Source of the DNA: a virus
Strand: one strand, 5' to 3'
Length of the DNA stretch: 27,698 nt
IMG/VR virus record: IMGVR_UViG_3300033182_001213
Location: 1-27,698 of that record
Part shown: one piece after another, positions 8,270-18,235 of the stretch
Position numbering within the stretch: position 1 is the first letter of the stretch
How the letters are laid out: each line of letters begins with the position of its first letter
Notes under the pieces: generated by a model
Told to the model about the DNA's origin: nothing
The model's input: only the letters and a program-made list of their open reading frames with translations
The model's database searches: none
Made by a program: the position numbers and the translations under genes

Positions 8270-9904
8270 TCAACTCAGCTCCCTGTAAATAACATCAAAT
8301 TCATATTGAGAAATATCAATATTTTCATCCATTTCTATAGATACTACCACATCGACAACTGGTGTTCCACCTTCTATTATGTCAAGAATAAACCTATCTA
8401 TAGAAATAGAAATAGGGCTAGCAACATAATTGCTATAATTAATTCTAGCCTCTTCCCAGTCAATATCAATTGATCTTATCTTTTTTGAGCCGTCTACACC
8501 AGTATGTGCATGCTCGCTAAGATCTACTCCATCAATAGTAACAGACGGTGATACTGAAATGTCACCAGTTACCGTTCCACCGTCTTTCAACAAATACTGT
8601 GGATGAGAATCTTTATCTAAATCATCTAAATCCGAATGACTAGATAAAAGCTTATCATTTCTATTTTGATTAATAATTATAGATCTAAATAGTCTTGGAT
8701 AAACTTCATTAGACTGAGAGCTTAAGATTTGCTGCTTTGCTGCGCCAGCCCTTGAAAGCTGACTAATATAATTGCAATATTTTCTTTTTTCTCTAACAAG
8801 ATTAAAAATACCATCTGATCTATCTCTTATTAAAGATACTCTTTCCATCATATCTACATAAATTGTTTTAAAATTAGATCTTAAAATATTTTCTGCCATA
8901 GAAACTTCTTTACTTATCGAAGGCATTGTTGACACAGCATCTGTGGTTCTAAAAATTAGATCTAAATATTCACCAATTTCCCTGCCTGCAGAAATAGAAG
9001 GTCTTAAATATCTATCATAGAAAATATCACAGTTATCAACCATGTCTCTCTTTAAGGAATTTATAAGATCAGATATTTCTGAATCTACAGCATTTACTCG
9101 AATCGCAAAAAAGCCTTGAAGTTTTGCGGCTTGCTCTTTTGTGACTTTACCCACTTCGGAAGATGGGAGTTCTCCTGGTTTCGATACGATTGCCTCCGAG
9201 ATCCTGCGTGCGTAATGTAACGCCATTTTTGACCAGGTATCGTATTGTAATGCGATTTTTTGCTGTGATTCATTTTCATAGGCACTCCCAAAGTCGTTAA
9301 TTAAGGATTTTTTTATACAGGCATTCTCGTTTTCAAAAAGTTTCAATAAGTTTCTAAAATGAAACAAATAAGAAAATGTAGAATGATTGATAGCCTCATA
9401 ATACTCCTTTAAAAATACTCTAGATGCTGTAGATTGATACTTTTCGCAAAAAGCTACTTGATCAAAACAAATAAAATTAGGAGGAGTATCTTTTGAGACT
9501 CTTGTTGGACTACCATCAGCTCCAACAACTTGGATTGAGGAAAGATCATCAGAACCTGGGAAGGTTATAAATTTCGATGCCTCTAACCAAACTTTGTGAT
9601 GAGAAGATTCTAAATCTGGATCCACAAAAGGAGAAACATTTATTTTTGATAATAAATCTTTTTCTATCTTTCTTCTCATCTTATCAAGATGAAATTCAGT
9701 AGAGTTTACCTGACTTCTGACCGCCTTAAGGGGTATAGAATAAGGTGATCTTACAATCGCTAAATCTGTATTTCTTGCTGCTCTACTTTTTGGATCTAAT
9801 ACTACCTCTTCATCATCTGATGACATAAAGTTTGAATCTTCAAACTTATATTGAGCAAAAACTTTGTTTGTATCTGTGGGAAACTGCTGTATGTTATCTG
9901 CCAT
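8270..9904 (-). CDS. Virion protein with tail-fibre connector motif (544 aa)
   Basis: The gene lies one base from the fibre gene start and eight bases after TerL, and is clearly part of the structural block. The first 400 residues are mainly helical and charged, with no recognised domain. At 423-438 there is HSDLDDLDKDSHPQYL, the His/Asp/Leu-rich motif with DxHPQYL common in phage tail-fibre and neck/baseplate attachment proteins. It is followed by a short Gly/Thr/Val beta segment (KDGGTVTGDISV) and a beta-rich C-terminus. A likely role is the base or adaptor on which the neighbouring S74 fibre is mounted. The start ATG at 9904 follows AGGTAAATT, a modest ribosome binding site. Structural identity is well supported; the exact position in the virion is inferred. 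Confidence 0.7.
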   Translation of the reverse strand: MADNIQQFPTDTNKVFAQYKFEDSNFMSSDDEEVVLDPKSRAARNTDLAIVRSPYSIPLKAVRSQVNSTEFHLDKMRRKIEKDLLSKINVSPFVDPDLESSHHKVWLEASKFITFPGSDDLSSIQVVGADGSPTRVSKDTPPNFICFDQVAFCEKYQSTASRVFLKEYYEAINHSTFSYLFHFRNLLKLFENENACIKKSLINDFGSAYENESQQKIALQYDTWSKMALHYARRISEAIVSKPGELPSSEVGKVTKEQAAKLQGFFAIRVNAVDSEISDLINSLKRDMVDNCDIFYDRYLRPSISAGREIGEYLDLIFRTTDAVSTMPSISKEVSMAENILRSNFKTIYVDMMERVSLIRDRSDGIFNLVREKRKYCNYISQLSRAGAAKQQILSSQSNEVYPRLFRSIIINQNRNDKLLSSHSDLDDLDKDSHPQYLLKDGGTVTGDISVSPSVTIDGVDLSEHAHTGVDGSKKIRSIDIDWEEARINYSNYVASPISISIDRFILDIIEGGTPVVDVVVSIEMDENIDISQYEFDVIYRELS

Positions 9905-9911
9905 AATTTAC

Positions 9912-11762
9912 CTAAAATGTACTTCTCTTATAAGTTGTTCCACGTCGACCACGTCTTGAGAAAGAATGACCGGTAGCAGCCACTGCTGCTGCTCTTCTAC
10001 CCACTTTTGCGGGTTCATCATCTGAAGAGATGCTACCCGGCATGTAGAACTCGTTTGAAAATGTATTAGTATTAGTAGTGTAGTTGACCTTATTTAAATC
10101 ACCATAATTATCAGAAATAGCTAACAATGCCAACATCAGAGCATCGTGTGCATGGTCCATTGCTGAACCGCCAGCTTCAAAGACAGGCCTTCCAGTAGAG
10201 GTAGTCCTAACTACCACATAAGATATAAGCTGCATATATAACTCTTCGTCTGATTCTGAAATACAGATTTCTTCTCTCTCTAAGTATTGACGCAGATTAT
10301 CAACCATGTATGGCTTTATTTCTTTTTTAACCATTAGCTTAGTATAAGGATCTCTTACATCTATACTCTCACCAAATCCAATACCCTTTACTCTTTCGCG
10401 CATTTTACTAGCAGGGTTCTCTACACCATACTTCCTTAGAAGTTCAACTTGAACTTCACCAAAACCACGGTCAACATAAATATGCTTTGGTTTAAAAATA
10501 TCGTTTAACTCAATAATTCTATCTACACCACGAGTTAACGTATACTCTGATTTTGGTATCTCTTCTCTGTAGCAGAGTTTTATTTTATTTCTCATTCTTT
10601 CATCTTCATAATTTTCAGCGCAGACTTCTAAGACAACTATATTAGTCCCGGCACCGTATTTGTCCCAGTCAACACCTATAGTATGAAAAGAGCGTGCAGA
10701 AGTTAGCTCTGGAATATAGTTCCAAGATGGAGAAATAAATGCTTTGTCCACAAACTTCCTAGGGTAAACACCCTCTGAATCTTCTCCCCAATCAGCCTCT
10801 ATCTCATGACGATATCCTGAAGGCGAATATTGCTCCCTGAACTCCTCTTCCTGCTCCTTACTAAAAAACGGGTTACAGTATGAAGGGAACCAGAATTCTT
10901 GGAACCTTTCAGATCTACACCACTCCCAAAATCTTTCTCTACGACCAGTGGGAGTAGAGGCACCCATTAACACCTTATCTGGCTGATCCTCTGCTGTTTT
11001 TTGAAGCATGGCGTAAAGTGCATCAAGGTCCCCTGAATGCATGTAGTCCATCTCGTCAAGAATAATCAGATGGGCTTCTTGACCACGGGCAACATCTGAC
11101 TTTCCTCCCGACCTCATACCAGAAGTAAAAAATCTAATTGTAGATCCATTTGAAAATTGAATCATAAATTGAGGACTTGTAACTTTTCTAATAATAGAGT
11201 TCATTACAGCATCATTCTTTTGTGCAATCCTGAGGATCTCCTGATAAATTAACTCAACATGAGTTTTCATAGGGGCTACAACAAGTGATCTTCCATCTTT
11301 TCTAGTATAAGAATAGTGAAGAAGTTGAATAGCCATACTAAATGTTTTACCCAAACGACGACCAGCTCTAAGAACTTTTCTTAAAGATGGATCACGTAAA
11401 ATTAGTATCTGATAAACTCTAGGGCTTACATCTAAAAAGTTTCTAGCCCAAGTTACACTATCTTTAGCTATATGTAGCTGTCTCTGACTCTCTGCACTAA
11501 CTCCAGCTGTCAGTAGCTCTTGATCAACCCCAAAAGGTTCATCTATCAATAGTGCTAGTTCCCTATTTGATATTTGCCTGCTCATAACAGGAGATCCATC
11601 ATTCCAGGAAAGATGAGTAAGCTTATTTTCAAAAACCCATTCGATTCTATTAATCTGCTTAATAAGCTCTGGGTCTTGCATCTTGATTATTTCAAGAAGA
11701 TCTTCTCTAGGTAACTTTTCTAAACTTTTTCTAAAATCTTTTGTTTTATTAAAAACACTCAT
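9912..11762 (-). CDS. terL: Terminase large subunit (616 aa)
   Basis: TerL drives DNA into the prohead through the portal and cuts the concatemer. The ATPase domain has Walker A at 134-140 (GRRLGKT, a classic terminase variant), Walker B at 232-237 (LIILDE) and the coupling motif GASTPTGRRERF near 267-278. The RNase H-like nuclease domain shows its acidic residues at Asp365 (TIGVDWD), Asp431 (IYVDRGFG) and Asp540 (DHAHDALML). The C-terminal 60 residues are Arg/Ala/Ser-rich and basic. All expected motifs are present and the length is normal. It is separated by four bases from the upstream 494-aa gene. No conventional small subunit is adjacent. Confidence 0.95.
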   Translation of the reverse strand: MSVFNKTKDFRKSLEKLPREDLLEIIKMQDPELIKQINRIEWVFENKLTHLSWNDGSPVMSRQISNRELALLIDEPFGVDQELLTAGVSAESQRQLHIAKDSVTWARNFLDVSPRVYQILILRDPSLRKVLRAGRRLGKTFSMAIQLLHYSYTRKDGRSLVVAPMKTHVELIYQEILRIAQKNDAVMNSIIRKVTSPQFMIQFSNGSTIRFFTSGMRSGGKSDVARGQEAHLIILDEMDYMHSGDLDALYAMLQKTAEDQPDKVLMGASTPTGRRERFWEWCRSERFQEFWFPSYCNPFFSKEQEEEFREQYSPSGYRHEIEADWGEDSEGVYPRKFVDKAFISPSWNYIPELTSARSFHTIGVDWDKYGAGTNIVVLEVCAENYEDERMRNKIKLCYREEIPKSEYTLTRGVDRIIELNDIFKPKHIYVDRGFGEVQVELLRKYGVENPASKMRERVKGIGFGESIDVRDPYTKLMVKKEIKPYMVDNLRQYLEREEICISESDEELYMQLISYVVVRTTSTGRPVFEAGGSAMDHAHDALMLALLAISDNYGDLNKVNYTTNTNTFSNEFYMPGSISSDDEPAKVGRRAAAVAATGHSFSRRGRRGTTYKRSTF

Positions 11763-11766
11763 ATTA

Positions 11767-13251
11767 TCACCCGAAATGTGCAGCCATCATGCCAGCCTCT
11801 GATCCTAGCACACTTCTTGCATTCAATCTAGAATTCTGTATAGCCATAACACCTCTGGCACGAGAGGTGGCTGCTACTTCATTATCTTTGTAGCCCATAC
11901 CAAAAGCCGGCTTATAAATAGAGCCTTGAAAAGATTTTACTGCGTCTTTTGCCAAATTAATTCCAGACTTAACTCCAGCACCCATCAACTTACCGGCGTC
12001 GTATGCCAACATGACCCAGCCTATTGGACCAGCAAATTTTGCCCCAACCTGTAAACCTCTGGCTGCCATAACTTTAGCACCACCAGACATAGCTATTCTT
12101 GACCCTGCCCTTAGACCAATTTTCTCAGTACCAGCTAACATCGCCCTTGCTTGTTTTGTACCAATCCCTGATCTAGCAGCCGCTGTCATGAATTGTTTTT
12201 CTGCCATTTTTGCACCGGTTTTAACTGTAAAATTCATACCTTCATATTGTATTCCTCTACCAAATCCACCAGCCCCTCTGAAATATCCACCCATTCTTTG
12301 CAGAGTGGGACTAGATAGTCCAGACATCATTAGATTACCCCTGACACCAATGCTACCTACACCTGACATGTTTAGTCTTGCTGCTTGTGCAGTTTCGTAT
12401 CCACTTTGTCCATACCTTATCTGAGTAGCCGGTGCAAAATATCTTTTACTATTCAAAAGATTAAATGGATCATACGCTACACCAGCTGGGCTGACTGCGT
12501 TTGGTCGAACTTTAACGATAGATCTATCAAGTATGCTTCCAGAAGATCGATTCATGTTAAGAAGAACGTCAGTTGAATCGTCAATTCTACTTAATTTAGA
12601 AGCTATCTTTTTAGTTATTCTTTTATCACCTTTTGCGATAGCTTTAACCATCTTTTTCTCAAGGGCATCAGCTCTTGATGATGCCTGAAGTGCAGATGTT
12701 AAACCTGGGCCAAGAACAGATTTTTGTGCAGCCTGTGCAGCATCTGCTTCTGCGCGAGTCGTGAAACTACCTTTAACAAGAGCTTCTTGAACTCTTTTGC
12801 TTCTTCCCAATGTTTCTCCGAAAAATTGAGAAAAAGTATATCTACCAGAACCATAACCCTTAAAAACAGACAAGTCTTCGTATTGACCACTTAACAGTGA
12901 CCTTGGAGAGATATTCCTTAAAGCTGGTTTCAAAATGGGCGTAGGAAGGGCGTTTCCTTTTGCCTGAGCTTTAAGTAGTCTTCTTCTTCCTATCCTAGTA
13001 AAGTCTGATTCCCTTACTCCTTGAGTTGCATTTGCCATCATCTTAGCACGAGATGCAGATTTTAATCCCATCCTTGGAGCGCCAGCATATCCACCGTACA
13101 TCATAGTGCTAGAGCCACGAGTAGATTGCAACAGTGCGCTTTGGAACATGCCGGGCTGTGCATCTAATGCTGCCGTACCAAAACCTCCAACATCAGCCGG
13201 AGCGCTTCCATCATATGGCATATATCTACCAGTAAATGGGTCTAACGGCAT
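11767..13251 (-). CDS. Basic Gly/Ala/Arg-rich virion protein (494 aa)
   Basis: No named family is recognised. The protein is strongly basic and rich in Gly, Ala, Arg, Ser and Met, with little hydrophobic core and many Met/Gly-rich stretches, as expected for a protein packed in a virion rather than an enzyme. A Gly-rich hydrophobic segment lies near 405-430 (KFAGPIGWVMLAYDAGKLMG). The last 31 residues (RARGVMAIQNSRLNARSVLG at their start) form a distinct helical tail of a sort I associate with phage structural proteins encoded near terminase; that recollection is not verified here. The gene overlaps its upstream neighbour by one base (TGATG-type junction) and precedes TerL by four bases. A tail-length, inner-head or ejection protein is possible. 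Confidence 0.7.
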   Translation of the reverse strand: MPLDPFTGRYMPYDGSAPADVGGFGTAALDAQPGMFQSALLQSTRGSSTMMYGGYAGAPRMGLKSASRAKMMANATQGVRESDFTRIGRRRLLKAQAKGNALPTPILKPALRNISPRSLLSGQYEDLSVFKGYGSGRYTFSQFFGETLGRSKRVQEALVKGSFTTRAEADAAQAAQKSVLGPGLTSALQASSRADALEKKMVKAIAKGDKRITKKIASKLSRIDDSTDVLLNMNRSSGSILDRSIVKVRPNAVSPAGVAYDPFNLLNSKRYFAPATQIRYGQSGYETAQAARLNMSGVGSIGVRGNLMMSGLSSPTLQRMGGYFRGAGGFGRGIQYEGMNFTVKTGAKMAEKQFMTAAARSGIGTKQARAMLAGTEKIGLRAGSRIAMSGGAKVMAARGLQVGAKFAGPIGWVMLAYDAGKLMGAGVKSGINLAKDAVKSFQGSIYKPAFGMGYKDNEVAATSRARGVMAIQNSRLNARSVLGSEAGMMAAHFG

Positions 13252-14012
13252 TACATGCCACCTCTCGTATTATGCATGCCGAAAACTATGTCTCCACTTG
13301 CTCTTGTAATTGCGGATATGGCAGCTGTGGAATTTCTAGCGCCTTCAGAAAAAACTGATGTATCCATATACTCATCATCAGAAACGCTTGCAGCGGCCCG
13401 TGCAGATCCATACTGTAAACCCATGAATGCACCAGCCCCAACTAAACCACCTATAACTGCACCTAAACCTCCAGTACCACCTTTTAGTAAGCCTCTACCG
13501 ATTTTACCAAAATTAGCTGCGCGATTTCTAGAAAGACGGTAAGCCGTTCTCCCGCCCAAGCCTGCACCTACCGCTCCAAACGCCATAGTGCCTCCAACGG
13601 CTGTGTCTGACTCTGCCTCAAAAGCCCCAGTACCTGCAATATCAGTGCTTGTTCCAGCTAAAAAACCACCAGTAATACCGCCCATTGCAGAACCCGCTAT
13701 AAATCTAGCATCTAAATCTCTTCCAGTAAACGCAACGTCTGCATCAGGGCTCCCTAAAGCTACATCTAACGCAGCTTCTTTAGTTGCAGGGCCAACTTGA
13801 GATAAAAACCCTGCACCGGTTGCCGTAATGCCTAGTCCAACTTTTAAAGAAGTATTGTCTAAAGATTTGGGCATACGCGTAAAATTCCTGGCACCGATCA
13901 TAGTCCCCTTAACCAAAGGTCGAACTACAGGACCAGTAACACCCATAGCTCGAATCCCAACTTTAGTACCATATTTAGATATTCTTCTACCAATTGCTCC
14001 AAGTTTTCCCAT
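13251..14012 (-). CDS. Gly/Ala-rich putative membrane-active virion protein (253 aa)
   Basis: The product is basic at its N-terminus (MGKLGAIGRRISKYGTKVGI), then almost entirely Gly, Ala, Val and Thr. It has at least four glycine-zipper-like hydrophobic segments: near 57-70 (LKVGLGITATGAGF), 105-122 (AGSAMGGITGGFLAG), 142-155 (AFGAVGAGLGG) and 177-200 (GGLGAVIGGLVGAGAF). The pattern is like proteins that insert into membranes after ejection, or small-residue helices packed in a pore. The C-terminus (SGDIVFGMHNTRGGM) is polar and looks like a conserved docking tail. It starts and stops at one-base overlaps with its neighbours. Membrane insertion is inferred from composition only; no signal peptide is present. 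Confidence 0.7.
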   Translation of the reverse strand: MGKLGAIGRRISKYGTKVGIRAMGVTGPVVRPLVKGTMIGARNFTRMPKSLDNTSLKVGLGITATGAGFLSQVGPATKEAALDVALGSPDADVAFTGRDLDARFIAGSAMGGITGGFLAGTSTDIAGTGAFEAESDTAVGGTMAFGAVGAGLGGRTAYRLSRNRAANFGKIGRGLLKGGTGGLGAVIGGLVGAGAFMGLQYGSARAAASVSDDEYMDTSVFSEGARNSTAAISAITRASGDIVFGMHNTRGGM

Positions 14013-17000
14013 TATAGTGCCCCACTAAATAGATGATCATTTTTACTATTGGACATGTTAGTATGATTAATTCTTCTATTATTCAAATCATTAACTGTAG
14101 ATGTTGTAGACATTGGATTTAGCCTCGATCCATTAGATAGATCAAAAGACTCCCCTAAGGAATACTTATTTAGTCTATCTTCATAAGGTTGCTGCTCAAG
14201 AGTTTCATCGTACAAATCATTTTCTTGAGATCTTCTATATGCATAGTAACCAGCTGCTGCAACACCTGCAATGCCAAGCCCTATTATGCCGGGCTTTTTA
14301 TACTTCTGATATATTTCAACCGCTTTATAATAATCTGATCCATCTACGCTAGAAGATATTTTCTTTGTAACTCTTTTACCCAAATCTGGAGACTGATCTA
14401 GCCGTTCAGCCAACTGTCCCACAGTATCAAGATACTTAGCATCAGTTTCTAAAATTAATTTAGATGCCTCGTCACCTAGCCTTTGAGCTTCTTCATAATT
14501 TCTAACTGGAGCCAATACCCCAACTTGACCAGCATCATCTTGAAGATCAGAAGCTAGGATTCTTGTAGATACCCTTGAAGAAACTACATCTGTAGCTGTA
14601 TCTACCTGCTGCCTACCTAAAGCACTTTCCATCTCCAGTACTTCGTTTTCCGCGAGATCGAGATTACCAACAGCTATCCCATCAGATAATCTGCGTTGGA
14701 TAGTTTTCAATGCATCTTCTCTGCCCTGTGTGCCATTTGCCTTAGTTTGTTCTATCTCACCTATAATCTCACCTAGTCTACCTAGGTCTTCATCTAGGCC
14801 AAGATCCATTATTTCTCTGACTCTATCCTCATCAGAGAAAATATCATAAAGAGCTTCAGCGAGTGCCATAGATTCATCTTGACCAAGGACTCTTCCAGTG
14901 TTCCATACAACATTAACACCTCTTTGGCCACCAATATCTGCGAATGAAAGTCCAACATCATCTAAAGAAACTCTACCGTTTAACATTGCTGCGCTTTCCA
15001 TCAGCTGTGCCACCGAATCACCTCTTGCCGCAACATCTTGAACTGCTTGCTCAACAATCTTCAATGGAATAATCAATTTTTCTGAAAGATCAGAAGTTTG
15101 ACCTATTAAAGTTCTTGCATTTCTCTTTCCACCTGCCCTGAAATAACTGAGTCCCATCTCCACTAAATCTTCAGCTCTAGCTGTATACTTTATATTTGAG
15201 ATATCTGCAGATGAGCTAACCGCTGCACTAGAGACAGCACTGCCTAACCTTGAAGTTTTTTCAGCTATAATAGTAGATATTACTCTTTCTTCGGGCGAAG
15301 AAAAATATCCATAACCTAGGTCAGCAAAGCTGTTAGCTACTGACTTAACAGTCCCAGCAGAGTATCTGCCCAATCCTGAACCAAACAATATCCTACCTAA
15401 CGCATTGCCGAAGACTGTACCAACACTTCTTCTTTCTCCGAAGTTTTCATAAACAGACCCAAGTGCATCAGCTATCTGATCATCAGAAAGAGCAGAAAGG
15501 TTAATATTAGCAGCACGTCTCCCAATATCTAATAACCCTAGATCTTCAACTCTGCTGATGTTAGATGATGTTCCATATGTTATGCCAGATCTTATTATTC
15601 TATCTATGGCTTCTTCGTCTCCAACGCGCGCACTTTCTAACGTCTGTTTAATTTCCCCTTTTATTAAGCCTTGACTATACCCTAAAGTGTCTAACTCATC
15701 TGCAGTAAAGATCATTTCAGCAGTAGAAAATCTATATTCCCCTGACTGAGCGTCAAAAAAGAACTCACCTTTTAGATCTGCTGGAGGTGGGAAAAACTGT
15801 CCTTCTGGGTCCCTGTAAACAACTCTACCCGTCTTAAGTATTGTAGATGGTGTTCCCACTTGAGGAGTGATAGTTCCAGATACAGTAGTTCTTTGCAGGA
15901 ATCTATCCTGATCAACCACACTCCTGAACGCAGTGTCGCTCATGAGTCTGACATCTGCAATATCGGTTGAAGCATTAATTGCAGACGACCTCCTTACGAC
16001 ATCTCTAGCTTTCTTTATCTCTGCGTCATTAAGATATGAGCTCTTTTCATCAACTACTCCGTTTTTAATATCTCTTCTTGCATACTCATCAAGCTTTAAC
16101 TCACCTGACTGCATATATTTTCTTATGTAATCTTCTATAATTACGTCAGTTGCAGCAATGTGTGAACCGGAGTGAATTTCATTGAAAACTTCTGGAGCAT
16201 CTCTTCTAATTAAGTCAAGAAGATTAGTATTTTGAGCAGTAGCTGTAACGCTAGCATATGTTAATCCTTCACCAGCAGCAACTGGTTGACCAGGAAGTCT
16301 GCCATAAAGAACTCTGCCTATCTCGGTAGAAAATTCTTCTTGGTCTAAACCTTCACCTATAAGACTCGTTGCTTGCCTTTGAAGGTAATCACTAACAGCT
16401 ATTAGCTGGTCATTAATAAATCCTATTTCAGATGTTTTCTGTTCAAAGATTTCCAGCTGCTCCATAAGACCTTTATGAGATCTGTATCCATCTATTGATT
16501 GTATAGTTTGCAGTAATTTACCTATGTCAAACTTGGCATTTTGAGTTACGACTGCATCAGCTGAATTCAACTGTCTCAAAATATCCTCTAATCCACTCAG
16601 AAGCTCGTCCGAATCTCCTGAAACAACTCTAGAAACTCCTGGTGCCCCAATGCCAGTAATTTCCCTATCTATTAAAAATTGACTCATAGGTATTGAACCT
16701 TGTGCGGTTCCTACTACTTCAGATGAAATATCTGGAACATCAAGAAAAATATTTGACAACAGTTTTGGTTTTGCGCCAAGATTTCCGGCAGCGTCAACTG
16801 TTTCTCCTTTTGAATTAATAAAAGTTTCAGATATAGCAAATGTTCTACCAACAGAACTGTCAGTTACGCCAGTAGTTTCTATGTCTAAGGTTAATACTCT
16901 TTTTAACCCAGAAGTAGGTGGAGCAACACGACCGCCTCCCAAGAAAGCTGTTTCAAGCTGATTGGCCGAAAGCATCTTTCTACCTATACTAATAGCGCTT

Positions 17001-17485
17001 AGGCCATTAGCTGATGGATTAAAATTAAAATTTAATCTTGAAAGAATAACTTCAGCAGGATGCCTAAATCCAGAAGATTGATCATCCCCCGTTAACATGT
17101 ACCTTAATGTAGCCCTATATGGATTAGATGATGGAACAGATGCCGTTGGAAGTCCATGCTTTAAAAGTTTAGGTAAATTTAATATTCTTCTTTTAAATTT
17201 ATCTTCAAGTCGCCGTCTAGTTTTAACATCTTTAATCATATTAAAGTCTAAACCGTTAGACAAAAAATTACCATCAGGATTTAAAACTGGAGTGTTAGTA
17301 CCAGATTGACTTTCTAAGACAGCCTGTAAGAACTCTTCTTGAAAATCTTGATAGGCTTCTAGGAAATCACTCCCCTTACCGTATATACGCTCTATATCAG
17401 AAGAAGATAATGGTGCAGTATTACTACCTATGATGTACTGATTTAACTTTCCTTTTAGATTAGAAAATACCTCAGATATCTGCAT
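14012..17485 (-). CDS. Giant virion-type protein with DEDDh 3'-5' exonuclease domain and C-terminal membrane helix (1157 aa)
   Basis: Residues 1-190 are helical and unknown. Residues 194-450 form a DnaQ/RNase T-like exonuclease with all DEDDh residues in order: Asp201 and Glu203 (TLDIETTG), Asp320 (QNAKFDI), and His442 with Asp447 in HIAATD, the canonical HxAxxD. An insertion of about 100 residues separates the second and third motifs. Residues 460-1060 are a long Ala/Ser/Asp/Arg-rich region without a known fold. A Gly/Ala membrane-type helix lies at 1066-1083 (GIIGLGIAGVAAAGYYAY) followed by RR. The tail ends NSKNDHLFSGAL. Its size and place between structural genes argue for a virion component, not a free repair nuclease. 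The nuclease domain is well supported; a role in host DNA attack, genome-end processing or RNA cleavage is open. Confidence 0.8.
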   Translation of the reverse strand: MQISEVFSNLKGKLNQYIIGSNTAPLSSSDIERIYGKGSDFLEAYQDFQEEFLQAVLESQSGTNTPVLNPDGNFLSNGLDFNMIKDVKTRRRLEDKFKRRILNLPKLLKHGLPTASVPSSNPYRATLRYMLTGDDQSSGFRHPAEVILSRLNFNFNPSANGLSAISIGRKMLSANQLETAFLGGGRVAPPTSGLKRVLTLDIETTGVTDSSVGRTFAISETFINSKGETVDAAGNLGAKPKLLSNIFLDVPDISSEVVGTAQGSIPMSQFLIDREITGIGAPGVSRVVSGDSDELLSGLEDILRQLNSADAVVTQNAKFDIGKLLQTIQSIDGYRSHKGLMEQLEIFEQKTSEIGFINDQLIAVSDYLQRQATSLIGEGLDQEEFSTEIGRVLYGRLPGQPVAAGEGLTYASVTATAQNTNLLDLIRRDAPEVFNEIHSGSHIAATDVIIEDYIRKYMQSGELKLDEYARRDIKNGVVDEKSSYLNDAEIKKARDVVRRSSAINASTDIADVRLMSDTAFRSVVDQDRFLQRTTVSGTITPQVGTPSTILKTGRVVYRDPEGQFFPPPADLKGEFFFDAQSGEYRFSTAEMIFTADELDTLGYSQGLIKGEIKQTLESARVGDEEAIDRIIRSGITYGTSSNISRVEDLGLLDIGRRAANINLSALSDDQIADALGSVYENFGERRSVGTVFGNALGRILFGSGLGRYSAGTVKSVANSFADLGYGYFSSPEERVISTIIAEKTSRLGSAVSSAAVSSSADISNIKYTARAEDLVEMGLSYFRAGGKRNARTLIGQTSDLSEKLIIPLKIVEQAVQDVAARGDSVAQLMESAAMLNGRVSLDDVGLSFADIGGQRGVNVVWNTGRVLGQDESMALAEALYDIFSDEDRVREIMDLGLDEDLGRLGEIIGEIEQTKANGTQGREDALKTIQRRLSDGIAVGNLDLAENEVLEMESALGRQQVDTATDVVSSRVSTRILASDLQDDAGQVGVLAPVRNYEEAQRLGDEASKLILETDAKYLDTVGQLAERLDQSPDLGKRVTKKISSSVDGSDYYKAVEIYQKYKKPGIIGLGIAGVAAAGYYAYRRSQENDLYDETLEQQPYEDRLNKYSLGESFDLSNGSRLNPMSTTSTVNDLNNRRINHTNMSNSKNDHLFSGAL

Positions 17486-17491
17486 TGTGGT

Positions 17492-18235
17492 CTACTCTTT
17501 CGTTTCATCTGAATTTTCTACAAGTTCAGCTACCTCTATATATTCATCAACATCATATATACCAAGTTTTTGCTTTAAAAGTTTTTCTCTTTGAATTTCT
17601 ATATCTTGAACTTTACTTATAATTTCAGATATAGCTTGAGCACTATCGATTTGAGATTGTCCAAGTTTTGCCTTTGCTTCACGAGTTGCCAAAAGCTGAT
17701 TCCTAAGATCTCTTCTTCTTTTATGTAATCTATCTTCTAAATCAACAGCTAGATGAAGTTCTTTTTTTAGAATTGGTTGTCCATCTTGATCTACACCTAT
17801 AACATTTTCTTGAATAAAGTGTTCTTTGGCTAGCAATTTAGTTTTTCTCATGTATTGGACTTCTTGATCAACAAGATCTCTGACCATGGATACTTCGACA
17901 AGATTATTCGGATTAACATCTAGTTGATCCATATACTCAGAAGTAAACTGAGCAACTATAGACATCTCTAGCGGACATGGATTTCCTCTTGGGGCCAAGC
18001 TCTCCTTAAGCAGGGGGCAAGTAGAGGCAAAAACGCATTTCTCACCTTCACAATTCATTGGTATTGAAGAGAACATAGATGTTCTAGTCTTTTGAGGCCT
18101 CAGCATTTCTACTGCTTTTTCTTTATCTTCTTGACCCCATGATTCTGGAAAAAAAAGATCTGGTCGCAAAGATTCAAAATCTTTCATGAATTTATCTTTA
18201 TCAACTTTTTCTAATTCACCCATAATTGCATCCAA
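17492..18235 (-). CDS. Four-cysteine, helical protein of the packaging/late operon (247 aa)
   Basis: Residues 60-90 contain Cys62, Cys67, Cys73 and Cys87 (CEGEKCVFASTC, then GNPCPLE), a C-x4-C-x5-C-x13-C arrangement that could bind zinc or an iron-sulphur cluster. The rest is helical and charged, with a likely coiled coil at 165-225 (LHKRRRDLRNQLLATREAKA is in it). Small terminase subunits are often helical, oligomeric and encoded upstream of TerL, so this is a candidate for that missing role, but it is not adjacent to TerL and no helix-turn-helix is obvious. The start is unclear: TTG at 18235, or ATG at 18223 which gives 243 residues; neither has a good ribosome binding site and both overlap the preceding small gene, so coupling is likely. 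Confidence 0.7.
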   Translation of the reverse strand: MDAIMGELEKVDKDKFMKDFESLRPDLFFPESWGQEDKEKAVEMLRPQKTRTSMFSSIPMNCEGEKCVFASTCPLLKESLAPRGNPCPLEMSIVAQFTSEYMDQLDVNPNNLVEVSMVRDLVDQEVQYMRKTKLLAKEHFIQENVIGVDQDGQPILKKELHLAVDLEDRLHKRRRDLRNQLLATREAKAKLGQSQIDSAQAISEIISKVQDIEIQREKLLKQKLGIYDVDEYIEVAELVENSDETKE

